Assembly (NCBI RefSeq): GCF_022780145.1
Contig: NZ_JALEXO010000341.1
Location: 1 to 20,965, forward strand
Length of the DNA: 20,965 nucleotides
Source of the DNA: Intestinibacter sp.
GTDB lineage: Bacteria > Bacillota > Clostridia > Peptostreptococcales > Peptostreptococcaceae
Direction: 5' to 3'
Position numbers and translations under genes: made by a program
In this document: positions 5,859 to 14,370 of the stretch, piece by piece
Position numbering within the stretch: position 1 is the stretch's first letter
Layout: each line of letters opens with the position of its first letter
The notes under the pieces: generated by a model
The model's input: only the letters and a program-made list of their open reading frames with translations
Told to the model about the DNA's origin: nothing
Database searches by the model: none

Positions 5859-7490
5859 ATGAAAAAAACAAAATCGATCTTTTTAATGTGTATTTTAACT
5901 ACTTTAATTGTTGCTTTAGTTGGGTGTAGCTCAATGAGTAAATACGAAGATGCTTATAATGAGTATGAAGAAAAATTTAAACAAATTATACTAAGTGATA
6001 AAAATCAAGATTCTTACAACAAATATATGTCAGATTTAAAAAGCAATATAGATTCTAAAAATTCATCTAAATGTGATAAAGCGATGGAATCTTTGGATTC
6101 ACTACTTGAAGCGAGTAAAAGTTATAGTGTAAGTTATTTAAACAAGAAACAAGATGAAATGAATCAAAAGCAAAAACAGGTAGATGTACTTGAAGCAGAA
6201 AAATCTACTATTGAAAATTATAAAAGCGAAATAGAAAAGGCTACATCAGAAGAAAGATATAAAGATGGAGAAAGTGTATATCAAAAATATGAAGCGTTTT
6301 TAGATGCATTAGGTCAATCAAATAACTACAGCTTAGAGGTGTCTCAAGTGGATGTATCTGAATATCCTACTGTAAAGCTATATGTCAGCATAAAAGATTT
6401 GACTACAGGAGAAAGTATAGATAACCTTGAGTACGAAGATTTTTATCTAAGTGAAAACATGGAATCATCAGGTTTCAAAGAAACAAAGATAGAAAAAGCA
6501 GTCCAATTAGACCAAGAAGAAAATTTAACTATAGATATAGTTGCAGATGTCAGCGATAGTATGAATGTAGGAACTTATCAAGGGACTAATATGTCTATAT
6601 CAAAGCAAGCGATGATCAGCCTAGTAAATCAAATTCAATTTAATGTAGGCGATAAGGCAGGACTTTTGAGTTTTGCTGATAATGTAACTAGAAATCTCTA
6701 TTTTACAGACGATAAATCACAATTAATAAACAAGATAAACAACCTTCAAATGGGTAACATGACATCTCTATACGATGCATTATATGCATCTGTAAACCAA
6801 ATCGTCTCTACAGACGGTGCGAAATGTGTTATAGCGTTCACAGATGGACAAGATAATGTGAGTAGAGTTTCTTACCAAGCTGTGAAGGATTTAGCTCAAA
6901 GATATAAAGTTCCTATATACATAATCGGTATAGGTAGCTCGCTTAATACATCAATATTGAGTGATATAGCTAATTCTACTGGAGGTTTTTACAAAAATAT
7001 CACAGATGCAAGCTATATGGCAGGTGTTTACGACAGCATATTTAAAGAACAAAAATCTCAATATTTATTAGAGTACACAACAAGCGAAAAATCTAAAGAA
7101 AGTGTAATCAGAAATCTATACATAAGATATATGTCAGAAAAAATGATGACTCGCAACACGTATTCTTATACACCAGAAGAGCTTCTAGAAGCTAAGAACG
7201 GTTCAGCGAAATACAACCAAGATGGGTATATATTTGCAGATAGTGACAGCAGATATTTGACTATTTCTGACTTAGAAAAATTATCAGATAAAGAGCTTAG
7301 ACTTGCCCGTAATGAAATATATGCTAGAAATGGACGTAGATTTGACGACCAAGAATTGCAAAATTACTTCAATGGATGCTCTTGGTATAGAGGAACTATA
7401 GATCCAGAGGATTTCGTGGATGAAACTATGCTTAATAAGTATGAAAGAGCAAATGCTTATTTGATTTTAGAATATGAAAATTTACAATAA
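5859..7490 (+). CDS. Lipoprotein with VWA and YARHG domains
   Basis: The 543-residue envelope protein begins with a signal peptide and canonical lipobox LVGC (Cys 23). A charged, coiled-coil-prone region spans about 26-155. A von Willebrand A domain spans roughly 222-400, with a complete metal site: DVSDS (D230, S232, S234), MTSLYDAL (T302) and FTDGQDN (D329). A linker leads to a C-terminal YARHG domain at about 465-540 (LRLARNEIYARNGRRF, then WYRGTIDPEDF). YARHG is an extracellular, presumably wall-binding domain whose ligand is unknown to me. The intact metal site implies binding of a partner protein or ligand through a divalent cation. I chose ATG 5859 because GGAGG (5849-5853) precedes it; the in-frame TTG 5847 overlaps that site. 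Pairing with the amidase gene suggests that it tethers or regulates wall hydrolysis (inference). A terminator follows. Confidence 0.87.
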   Translation: MKKTKSIFLMCILTTLIVALVGCSSMSKYEDAYNEYEEKFKQIILSDKNQDSYNKYMSDLKSNIDSKNSSKCDKAMESLDSLLEASKSYSVSYLNKKQDEMNQKQKQVDVLEAEKSTIENYKSEIEKATSEERYKDGESVYQKYEAFLDALGQSNNYSLEVSQVDVSEYPTVKLYVSIKDLTTGESIDNLEYEDFYLSENMESSGFKETKIEKAVQLDQEENLTIDIVADVSDSMNVGTYQGTNMSISKQAMISLVNQIQFNVGDKAGLLSFADNVTRNLYFTDDKSQLINKINNLQMGNMTSLYDALYASVNQIVSTDGAKCVIAFTDGQDNVSRVSYQAVKDLAQRYKVPIYIIGIGSSLNTSILSDIANSTGGFYKNITDASYMAGVYDSIFKEQKSQYLLEYTTSEKSKESVIRNLYIRYMSEKMMTRNTYSYTPEELLEAKNGSAKYNQDGYIFADSDSRYLTISDLEKLSDKELRLARNEIYARNGRRFDDQELQNYFNGCSWYRGTIDPEDFVDETMLNKYERANAYLILEYENLQ

Positions 7491-7504
7491 GGTATAAGTA
7501 AATT

Positions 7505-7542
7505 CTACGATAGATAATAATTATCTGTTGTAGCATTTTTTT
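7505..7542 (+). terminator. Terminator after the VWA-YARHG lipoprotein gene
   Basis: Arms CTACGATAGAT (7505) and ATCTGTTGTAG (to 7533) pair with two wobbles. Seven T follow at 7536-7542. Confidence 0.85.
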
Positions 7543-7661
7543 GGTGGGAAGATAAGGAATTTATCCAAATTTATGACTATAATAAATTATAGGGAGAATA
7601 TTTCTTGGAAGTATTTGTAATAAATTAGAGATTGAAAAGAGGTTATTAGGAGGAAAATAAA

Positions 7662-9275
7662 ATGAGTTTTGAATTTGATGCTCTGAAATATAGCTATCCA
7701 TCAAGAAGAAGTTTGGTATATGGAAGACGAGGCATGGTGTCTACATCACAACCACTTGCGGCACAGGCAGGACTTGATATTATCAAAAAAGGCGGAAATG
7801 CAGTAGATGCAGCGATTGCTACGGCTATTTGTATGACTGTTTTAGAGCCTACTTCAAATGGAATAGGTGGAGACTGTTTTGCGCTAGTTTGGATGAAGGA
7901 TAAATTATACGGATTAAATGCCAGTGGACATGCTCCAGAGCTTGCAAATGCTAAGGATATAAAAGCTAAAGGCTATAGTGAAATGCCAGTTCATGGATGG
8001 ATTCCAGTCACAGTTCCAGGGGCAGTTTCTGGATGGGTGGAGTTATCTAAGAGATTTGGAAAATTAGAGTTTGAAGAATTATTTGAGTCTGCTATAGAAT
8101 ATGCAGAAAATGGATATCCTGTATCTCCTGTGATATCTAGATTGTGGGAGAATGAGTATGAAGAATTTTTTAAAGATACTGAAGACCCGTTATTTGATGA
8201 ATGGAAAAGAGTTTTTTCTGATAATGGAAGAACACCTTCAGCAGGTGAAATTTGGACATTAAAAGACCATGCGAAGACACTTAGAGAAATTGCACAAACT
8301 AAAGGAGAATCTTTCTATAGAGGGGCTTTGGCAGATAAAATAGATGAGCATTCAAGAAACACAGGAGGACTTATAAGAAAAGAAGATTTAGCTAAATTTA
8401 AAGCAGAATGGGTAGAGCCTATAAGTACAAGTTACAAGGGTTACGAAATTAATGAAATACCACCTAATGGACATGGAATAGTAGCTCTTATGGCTCTTAA
8501 CATAATGGAGGGATTAGATGTAAAAACTCACGATGATGCAGAAACTATACATAGACAAATAGAAGCTATGAAGCTAGCATTTGTCGATGGTCAAAGATAT
8601 GTATCAGACCCTAGATATATGAAGGTCACAAAGGAAGAGTTGCTGTCTAAAGAATACGCCGAAGAGAGAAGAGAATTAATAGGACACGATGCAATAATGC
8701 CAGAGTACGGCGATCCATCTTGTGGAGGAACTATATACCTTTGTACAGCAGATGGCGAGGGAAATATGGTCAGCTACATACAAAGCAACTACTGTGGATT
8801 TGGATCTGGTATAGTAGTTCCAGGTACAGGAATAGCGTTGCACAATAGGGGAAACAACTTTAATCTAGATGAAAACAGCGAAAATTGCATAGGAGCAAAT
8901 AAGAAACCATACCACACAATAATCCCAGGATTTTTAACTAAAGATGGAAAACCAGTAGGTCCATTTGGGGTTATGGGTGGATTTATGCAACCACAGGGAC
9001 ATCTTCAAGTTATGATGAATACTATCGATTTTGGCATGAACCCACAGGAAGCTCTAGATGCACCTAGATGGCAATGGGTAGGCGGTAAAAAAATTCAAGT
9101 TGAAAGAGCATTCCCATTTGCAGTTACAGAAGAATTGGTACGAAGAGGACACGAGATAACAGTGCTACCGGAGTCTACAAGTATGGGTCGTGGACAAATT
9201 ATAATGAGAGACGAGCATGGAACTCTAGTTGGAGCAAGCGAACCTAGAACAGATGGATTTGTGGCTGCTTGGTAA
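7662..9275 (+). CDS. Gamma-glutamyltransferase family protein, YwrD-like
   Basis: This is a 537-residue member of the Ntn-hydrolase gamma-glutamyltranspeptidase family, which hydrolyses or transfers gamma-glutamyl groups (classically from glutathione). It starts with GMVSTSQPLAAQAGLDI and GGNAVDAAIA, the typical N-terminal signatures. It has no signal peptide, so it is probably cytoplasmic, unlike secreted GGTs. The autoprocessing threonine is predicted at T357 (CGGTIYL), giving a large subunit of about 356 and a small one of about 181 residues. Where classical enzymes read TTHxSVVD, this one reads TIYLCTAD, as I recall for B. subtilis YwrD, whose activity is poorly defined. The small subunit keeps GFGSGIVVPGTG and the LHNRG motif. 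AGGAGG precedes ATG by 8 bases. A TATAAT at 7578-7583 is a possible -10 box without a good -35. The gene lies between two terminators, so it is monocistronic. Confidence 0.87.
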   Translation: MSFEFDALKYSYPSRRSLVYGRRGMVSTSQPLAAQAGLDIIKKGGNAVDAAIATAICMTVLEPTSNGIGGDCFALVWMKDKLYGLNASGHAPELANAKDIKAKGYSEMPVHGWIPVTVPGAVSGWVELSKRFGKLEFEELFESAIEYAENGYPVSPVISRLWENEYEEFFKDTEDPLFDEWKRVFSDNGRTPSAGEIWTLKDHAKTLREIAQTKGESFYRGALADKIDEHSRNTGGLIRKEDLAKFKAEWVEPISTSYKGYEINEIPPNGHGIVALMALNIMEGLDVKTHDDAETIHRQIEAMKLAFVDGQRYVSDPRYMKVTKEELLSKEYAEERRELIGHDAIMPEYGDPSCGGTIYLCTADGEGNMVSYIQSNYCGFGSGIVVPGTGIALHNRGNNFNLDENSENCIGANKKPYHTIIPGFLTKDGKPVGPFGVMGGFMQPQGHLQVMMNTIDFGMNPQEALDAPRWQWVGGKKIQVERAFPFAVTEELVRRGHEITVLPESTSMGRGQIIMRDEHGTLVGASEPRTDGFVAAW

Positions 9276-9279
9276 AATA

Positions 9280-9326
9280 TACTCCTTTTATAGTAATTTA
9301 TTTCTATGAAGGGAGTATTTTCTTAT
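9280..9326 (+). terminator. Terminator after the GGT-family gene
   Basis: TACTCCTTTTATAG (9280-9293) pairs with CTATGAAGGGAGTA (9304-9317) over 14 bp with two wobbles. A T-rich tail follows. Confidence 0.8.
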
Positions 9327-9416
9327 TCATAAAATTATTTTGTAAATGAGTGTATAGAATAGATTAATTTGGCAATAATTTAGATGTGAAGATTTGAAAA
9401 TGAAAGGAGTATTTTT

Positions 9417-9686
9417 ATGGATAAGAAAGAATTGACTAAGGAATTTATATATAAATGTGAAAAAACTAGAAAAAATAACAGCAAGAAAGATAAACCATTG
9501 ACAGACAATGATATAATGAAATATGAAATAGCATCAGAATTAGGATTAATCGATAAGGTAAGCGAAAAGGGCTGGGCAGGTTTGACTGCAAAGGAAGCCG
9601 GCAGAATTGGCGGTATACTTACAGCGCGCAAGAAGAAAATGAAAAAAGAAAATAAGGGGAATGATACAGAGGATGGATCAGTATAG
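9417..9686 (+). CDS. Small acid-soluble spore protein, alpha/beta type (divergent)
   Basis: This 89-residue basic protein carries the two marks of alpha/beta SASPs. KYEIASELG (about residues 37-45) matches the germination-protease cleavage region (EIASE), and GLTAKEAGRIGGILTARKKK (about 55-74) matches the C-terminal DNA-binding helix with its conserved GG. SASPs coat spore DNA and protect it from UV light, then are degraded at germination. Compared with the roughly 65-residue major SASPs it has a longer charged N-terminal arm, a GLIDKVSEKGW insert and a lysine-rich tail, as in minor clostridial variants. AAAGGAG lies 7 bases before ATG. A weak sigma-G-like pair (GTATA at 9352-9356, CAATAAT at 9373-9379, 16-bp spacing) is present but unconvincing. 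The next gene overlaps its 3' end, so the two are translationally linked. Confidence 0.8.
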   Translation: MDKKELTKEFIYKCEKTRKNNSKKDKPLTDNDIMKYEIASELGLIDKVSEKGWAGLTAKEAGRIGGILTARKKKMKKENKGNDTEDGSV

Positions 9687-10419
9687 AGATTTCGCGTTCG
9701 TCTATGATGAGTTGATGGACGATGTTGATTATGAAGGTTGGATAGATTATATAGAGCAAATAATCGAAAAAGAAAATGCAAAAGTTAAAAATATCTTGGA
9801 ATTAGCATGTGGAACTGGTAATATAACAATACCACTAGCTAAGAAAAACTACGATATAGCAGGTATAGATATTTCAGACGAGATGTTAAACGTAGCTAGA
9901 AGCAAGGCAGAAAAGGAAAACATAGAATTAGTTTTATTAGAACAGGATATATCAGAGCTTGATTTTGATGTGACTAATTTAGACTGTGTTTTATGCGCAT
10001 GTGATGGATTTAATTATATAACTTACGATGAAGATTTAATAAATATATTTTCTAAAACTCACGAATTACTAAAGGAGGAAGGTATATTTATTTTTGATAT
10101 TAGCTCATTTTACAAGTTATCTACAGTATTAGGAGATAATATGTATGGAGAAAATCGAGAAAATATATCTTATATGTGGCAAAATTATTTCGATGATGAG
10201 CAAAATTTAGTTGAGATGGAGCTTACTTTCTTTGTAGCTGATGAAAATGGTAAATACGATAAGCATGAAGAAGTGCATTTACAGAGAGCTTATACTGAAG
10301 ATGAGATAATCGATATGCTTGAAGAAGCTGGATTTTCTGATGTTAAGGTTTACGGTGATTTCACTTTTGAAAAGCCTAAAGATGACAGTGAGAGAATATT
10401 TTTTGTATGTAGAAAGTAA
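9673..10419 (+). CDS. Class I SAM-dependent methyltransferase
   Basis: The Rossmann-fold methyltransferase shows motif I ILELACGTGNITIPLA (about residues 40-55), the acidic end of beta-2 AGIDIS with SDEMLNVAR, and a motif-IV-like stretch LDCVLCACDGFNYI. It ends in the beta-hairpin EKPKDDSERIFFVCRK typical of the small cytosolic Clostridia/Bacillus methyltransferases that start RDFAxVYDxLM. The methyl acceptor is unknown. I chose ATG 9673 because MDQYRDFAFVYDELM fits the family start; ATG 9661 is the alternative and has AAGGGG almost touching it. Either way the gene overlaps the spore protein gene (by 14 or 26 bases), implying coupled translation. hslO follows 38 bases later with no terminator between. 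The co-occurrence with SASP and Hsp33 may be incidental. Confidence 0.83.
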   Translation: MDQYRDFAFVYDELMDDVDYEGWIDYIEQIIEKENAKVKNILELACGTGNITIPLAKKNYDIAGIDISDEMLNVARSKAEKENIELVLLEQDISELDFDVTNLDCVLCACDGFNYITYDEDLINIFSKTHELLKEEGIFIFDISSFYKLSTVLGDNMYGENRENISYMWQNYFDDEQNLVEMELTFFVADENGKYDKHEEVHLQRAYTEDEIIDMLEEAGFSDVKVYGDFTFEKPKDDSERIFFVCRK

Positions 10420-10457
10420 AATTTTAAATTGACTTAATAAAATATGGAGGAATACTA

Positions 10458-11399
10458 ATGAAAGATTACGTAATAAAAGCTACAGGCGGCAACGATGAAG
10501 TTAGAGCTTATGTAGCTACGACTAGAGAAATGGTAGAGACAGCTAGAATAAACCACAATACAACAAAGGTAGCAACAGCAGCATTAGGAAGAACTTTAAC
10601 TGCTACTAGTATGATGGGTCTTATGATGAAAAATGAAAAAGACGAATTGACAGTAATAATAAAAGGTGGAGGACCAATAGGTACTATACTTGCTACATCT
10701 GATGCAAAGGGTATAGTACGTGGATATGTACAAAATCCCGATGTAAATGTAGAAAATTATCCAAATGGCAAATTAAATGTAGCAGGTGCAGTAGGTACAG
10801 ATGGATATGTTCAAGTTATAAAGGATTTAGGATTAAAAGAACCTTATATAGGATCTTATCCATTAGTCAGTGGAGAAATCGCAGAGGACTTTACTCATTA
10901 CTTTGCTTTGTCAGAACAAACTCCTTCAGTAGTATCACTAGGTGTTTTAACTAGAAATACAGAAGTCGAAAGAGTAATGACTAATGAAGACGGTTCAGAA
11001 GAACATGTACTATGTCAAGAATTCGATGTTGAACAAGCTGGTGGATTTATAGTTCAATTGATGCCATTTGCGAGCGAAGAAACTATATCTACTTTAGAGA
11101 GAAATATAAAAGATATACCATCTGTGACTACTTTATTAAAATCAGGAAACAAACCAGAGGATATACTAGAAATCGTGCTTAAGGACTTAGATCCGAAGAT
11201 ACTAGATATGTGTGAGGTTGGATTTGAATGTAATTGTTCAAAAGAAAGAACTGGAAAAGTACTTCAATCAATAGGAAGACAAGAGCTTCAAACTATAATA
11301 GAAGAAGATAAACAAGCAGAAGTAACATGTCATTTCTGCAATAAAAAATATCATTTTACAGAAGAAGAATTAGTAGAATTATTAAATGATATTAAATAG
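10458..11399 (+). CDS. hslO: 33 kDa redox-regulated chaperone Hsp33
   Basis: Hsp33 is a cytosolic holdase that becomes active when oxidative stress releases zinc from its C-terminal cysteine centre. The four zinc-binding cysteines are present as CNC (C258, C260) and CHFC (C291, C294), separated by about 30 residues, exactly the family spacing. The N-terminal core shows RAYVATTREMVETAR and the glycine-rich KGGGPIGTI and GYVQNPDV motifs. At 313 residues it is slightly longer than the typical 290. GGAGG lies 8 bases before ATG. It is the last gene of the SASP-methyltransferase-hslO unit and is followed by a terminator. For an anaerobe, a peroxide- or oxygen-sensing chaperone is a sensible oxidative defence. 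Confidence 0.95.
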   Translation: MKDYVIKATGGNDEVRAYVATTREMVETARINHNTTKVATAALGRTLTATSMMGLMMKNEKDELTVIIKGGGPIGTILATSDAKGIVRGYVQNPDVNVENYPNGKLNVAGAVGTDGYVQVIKDLGLKEPYIGSYPLVSGEIAEDFTHYFALSEQTPSVVSLGVLTRNTEVERVMTNEDGSEEHVLCQEFDVEQAGGFIVQLMPFASEETISTLERNIKDIPSVTTLLKSGNKPEDILEIVLKDLDPKILDMCEVGFECNCSKERTGKVLQSIGRQELQTIIEEDKQAEVTCHFCNKKYHFTEEELVELLNDIK

Positions 11400-11434
11400 T
11401 TATATGAATTTACATTAATATGAATTTTTATAGG

Positions 11435-11475
11435 ATAGAAAATATTAAATTAGGTTTAGTATTTTCTATTTTTTT
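11435..11475 (+). terminator. Terminator after hslO
   Basis: ATAGAAAATA (11435-11444) and TATTTTCTAT (11460-11469) form a perfect 10-bp stem. It runs into T7 (11469-11475). A smaller hairpin (TCTTC/GAAGA at 11565-11578 with a T-run) follows before rpoN and may be a second weak terminator. Confidence 0.78.
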
Positions 11476-11640
11476 GCTTTATATTATGCATAAATTTAAA
11501 ATTCATCAAAAATTAATATAAAATAATAGTATAAGTAATTAATTTTATCTAAATAATTTAATAATCTTCAAATGAAGACTTTTTTATATCCTTTAAAATT
11601 ACTCGTAAAATAAAATACAAGGTGAAAAGGAGGGATGAAT

Positions 11641-13008
11641 ATGGAAATCGATTACGGTTTAGAGTTGAGTCAATCGCAGAAGCTTATAATGACTACAAAA
11701 TTAGTTCAATCTTTAAAAATTCTCAATATGAGCACTGCAGAGTTAGAAGCTGAGATAAAAAAGCAGGCTGAAGAAAATCCTATTATGGAGATTGACACCA
11801 AGGATAACGATAGTAGGATAGATTGGGAAAACTACATTAAAAATATGCAGAAATATACATATAGAGATAAAAATGAATTTGCATATAACGTAGATAATGA
11901 AGTCGATTTCGAAAATATGGTAAGGTCAACACAGAATTTATATGATTATCTAAAAAATCAACTTAGATACTATAGAATTGACAAAAAACAAAGAAAGATT
12001 TGCGAATATATAATAGATAGTTTAGATGAAAATGGATATTTAGATATACAAGATGAAAAATTAATTATGGAAAGGCTGAAAATCGACAAAAATACCTACT
12101 ATACATGCAAAAGCTATGTTCAATCACTTGAACCAAATGGCGTAGGGGGAACTACTCTAGAGGAATGTTTGTCGATACAGCTTAAAAATTTGAACATAAA
12201 AGATGATTTGCTAGATCAAATCATAAAAGAGGACTTAAATAATATAGCCAATAAAAAAATAAAATCTATATGCAAAAAATACAACATAAGTCAAGAGCAA
12301 TGCATAAATTACATCAAAATAATAAAACACCTAGAACCAAAACCAGGAAAGATATACAACACAAATGAAGTTCAATACATAAAGCCAGATGTAATAATAA
12401 AAAAAGTAGATGGAAATTTTATTGTTGTAAGCAATGACAAAAACGATATAAGTATAAATATAAATTCTTTTTATCAGAGTATGTTAAATAAACAAGATTC
12501 TGATGAAGATACTAAGAAATTTATAAAAGAAAGACTAGACAGTGCACTAAACTTAATAAAAAACATAGAAAATAGAAAGTCGACGACAATAAAAATAGCC
12601 AAATCCATATTAAAAAGACAAGAAGAATTTTTTGAAAAAGGCACAAACTACATAAAACCTATGAAAATGCAAGAATTAGCAGATGAATTAAATTTACATC
12701 AATCTACTATAAGCAGGGGTGTAAATGGAAAATACATGATGACACCTTTTGGGATGTTTGAATTTAAGTATTTCTTTTCAAAAGGTTTAGAAACTCAGGG
12801 AACAGAAGATACATCTGCAATAAGTATAAAAAAATTCATCGAGGACATAATAAAAAAAGAAGATAAAGCAAAGCCATTAAGTGATGAAAAAATAAAACAA
12901 TTATTAAACAAAAATGGGGTAAATATTTCCAGAAGAACTGTAGCAAAATACAGGGAAGAATTGGAAATACTGCCATCAAATAAAAGGAAGACCTTATTTT
13001 TGAAATAG
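11641..13008 (+). CDS. rpoN: RNA polymerase sigma-54 factor
   Basis: Sigma-54 (SigL in Bacillus and Clostridia) directs RNA polymerase to -24/-12 promoters and needs an ATP-driven activator to open them. Region I is clear: LELSQSQKLIMTTKLVQSLKILNM, then EENPIMEID, rich in leucine and glutamine. The central core-binding domain follows. A helix-turn-helix lies near residues 341-370 (ELADELNLHQSTISRGVNGKYM) and the C-terminal RpoN box SRRTVAKYREEL at about 430-441. Length (455) is normal. I chose ATG 11641: AGGAGGG (11628-11634) is then 6 bases away, whereas ATG 11635 touches it. No sigma-54 activator gene is in the window. No terminator is seen before cggR, so read-through into the glycolytic regulator is possible. 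The same neighbour order is, as I recall, found in C. difficile. Confidence 0.95.
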   Translation: MEIDYGLELSQSQKLIMTTKLVQSLKILNMSTAELEAEIKKQAEENPIMEIDTKDNDSRIDWENYIKNMQKYTYRDKNEFAYNVDNEVDFENMVRSTQNLYDYLKNQLRYYRIDKKQRKICEYIIDSLDENGYLDIQDEKLIMERLKIDKNTYYTCKSYVQSLEPNGVGGTTLEECLSIQLKNLNIKDDLLDQIIKEDLNNIANKKIKSICKKYNISQEQCINYIKIIKHLEPKPGKIYNTNEVQYIKPDVIIKKVDGNFIVVSNDKNDISININSFYQSMLNKQDSDEDTKKFIKERLDSALNLIKNIENRKSTTIKIAKSILKRQEEFFEKGTNYIKPMKMQELADELNLHQSTISRGVNGKYMMTPFGMFEFKYFFSKGLETQGTEDTSAISIKKFIEDIIKKEDKAKPLSDEKIKQLLNKNGVNISRRTVAKYREELEILPSNKRKTLFLK

Positions 13009-13096
13009 AATAATTGCAGGAAAACGTGGTCCATATTAAATAATGAAAAAGAAATTTAATAATAGGTTAAAAAAAACAAAAGTTTAATAAAACGTA

Positions 13097-13125
13097 TTGA
13101 AAAATATTTATATGTAGGATAAAAT
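13097..13125 (+). promoter_or_regulatory. Sigma-A promoter of the cggR-gapA unit
   Basis: TTGAAA (13097-13102), a 17-bp spacer and TAAAAT (13120-13125) would start transcription near 13132, just before the CggR operator. Confidence 0.8.
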
Positions 13126-13137
13126 ATAAATATCTTG

Positions 13138-13174
13138 TGGGACACAAATTGATACATAGGACTTAAAAAGTCCC
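13138..13174 (+). promoter_or_regulatory. CggR operator
   Basis: The site reads TGGGAC-N6-TGAT-N3-TAGGAC-N6-AGTC. The B. subtilis operator is CGGGAC-N6-TGTC-N4-CGGGAC-N6-TGTC. Both half-sites are recognisable in order; the spacing is one base shorter, and the second half is the near-palindrome GGACTTAAAAAGTCCC. It starts only a few bases after the predicted transcription start. A bound CggR tetramer would block elongation, and fructose-1,6-bisphosphate would relieve this (known from B. subtilis). Confidence 0.78.
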
Positions 13175-13212
13175 AAGCTAAAAATCAATAAATAAAAATG
13201 AGGGATAGACTT

Positions 13213-14259
13213 ATGAATAATTTATTAAAAATGCAACAAAAGTTGATTCCACAAGTGCTTGATATGATGACTAAGCGCTACTCAATACTTAGACAAATAT
13301 ATCTAAACGAAACAATCGGAAGAAGAAGTTTAGCAACTGAGCTAGGGTTGAGTGAAAGAGTTGTTCGCTCGGAGACAGAAGTATTAAGAGAACAAAACTT
13401 GATAAGCGTTGAAACATCAGGTATGAAAATAACTCAAGAAGGTATCGATTTATTAGACGGATTAAGAGATATCATGAATGAAGTTATGGGATTATCAACA
13501 CTAGAAGAAAAGTTAACTCAGCTATTAGGTATAAAGAAGGTAATACTTGTACCTGGTGATTACGAGAATAATAAGAGTGTTTTGATTGACGTAGGTAGAT
13601 CGGCGGCATCGTATTTTACGAATATACTACAGGACGGAGATATAGTTTCTATAACAGGTGGAACGACAATGTTAGAATTTTCAAAGAGTATAAAGTCGGA
13701 TAAGAAATTTGAAAATGTAACAGTAGTACCTGCTAGAGGTAGTTTAGGAGTAAATGTGGAGATACAATCGAACAACATAGCGGCAAACATAAGCAAGAGT
13801 TTACAATCAAAATATGCACTGCTTAATTTACCTGATAAATTAGGAATCGAGTCTATGTTGATGTTAGCTCAAGAGCCAGAAATAAAGAAAACTTTGGATT
13901 TAGTTTCTAAATCAAATATAGTTGTCTTTGGTGTAGGTAGAGCTGATGAAATGATAGTCAGAAGAAATTTATCAGATAAAAAAGCGAAAGAAATACTAGA
14001 TAAGGGTGCTGTAGGAGAATCGTTCGGATATTATTTCAATCAAGCAGGTGAGATTGTATACAGATTAAATACAATCGGAATAGATTTAGATAGTGTTAAA
14101 CAAGCGAGAGAAGTTATAGCAGTATTTGCAGGAGCAAAGAAAATAGAAGCTTTTCTAGCGATATCTAAAATTAATAAAAATTTAGTTTTAGTAACTGACG
14201 AGCATAGTGGAAAGAGACTTATAGAGTTGATAAACGATCAACAAAAAATGGTTAAATAA
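13213..14259 (+). CDS. cggR: Central glycolytic genes regulator CggR (SorC/DeoR family)
   Basis: This is the repressor of lower-glycolysis genes; in B. subtilis it loses cooperative DNA binding when it binds fructose-1,6-bisphosphate. An N-terminal helix-turn-helix (IGRRSLATELGLSERVVRSE, about residues 35-54) is followed by a SorC-type sugar-phosphate-binding domain. That domain has ITGGTTMLEFSKSI, VVPARGSLG and VFGVGRADEM motifs. I chose ATG 13213: GAGGG (13200-13204) lies 8 bases upstream, and the protein then starts MNNLLKMQQKLIPQVL, matching B. subtilis CggR. The in-frame ATG 13198 has no SD. The length is 348 residues. It is autoregulated, judging by the operator in front of it, and is transcribed with gapA 111 bases downstream. 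Confidence 0.95.
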   Translation: MNNLLKMQQKLIPQVLDMMTKRYSILRQIYLNETIGRRSLATELGLSERVVRSETEVLREQNLISVETSGMKITQEGIDLLDGLRDIMNEVMGLSTLEEKLTQLLGIKKVILVPGDYENNKSVLIDVGRSAASYFTNILQDGDIVSITGGTTMLEFSKSIKSDKKFENVTVVPARGSLGVNVEIQSNNIAANISKSLQSKYALLNLPDKLGIESMLMLAQEPEIKKTLDLVSKSNIVVFGVGRADEMIVRRNLSDKKAKEILDKGAVGESFGYYFNQAGEIVYRLNTIGIDLDSVKQAREVIAVFAGAKKIEAFLAISKINKNLVLVTDEHSGKRLIELINDQQKMVK

Positions 14260-14273
14260 ATATGGTTAATAAA

Positions 14274-14290
14274 ATTAGCAAATAGCTAAT
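14274..14290 (+). other. Small hairpin in the cggR-gapA junction
   Basis: ATTAGC and GCTAAT (6 bp) surround an AAATA loop, with no T-run afterwards, so it is not a terminator. In B. subtilis the cggR-gapA transcript is cut in this area to give an abundant gapA mRNA. The hairpin could play a similar stabilising role, but this is inference. Confidence 0.35.
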
Positions 14291-14370
14291 AATAAAGATA
14301 AATAAATTAGTAAAAAATACAGAAAATATAAATATAAAAAATAGGTTTTATTTTTAGGAGGTTAAATACA

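Noticed and set aside
9380..9781. 133-codon minus-strand frame opposite the spore protein and methyltransferase genes
   Set aside because: Both plus-strand genes are recognisable and have good starts. The minus frame is low-complexity Leu/Phe/Ser without a family match.
13009..13096. Possible terminator between rpoN and cggR
   Set aside because: I found no stem followed by a T-run here; A-rich sequence only.
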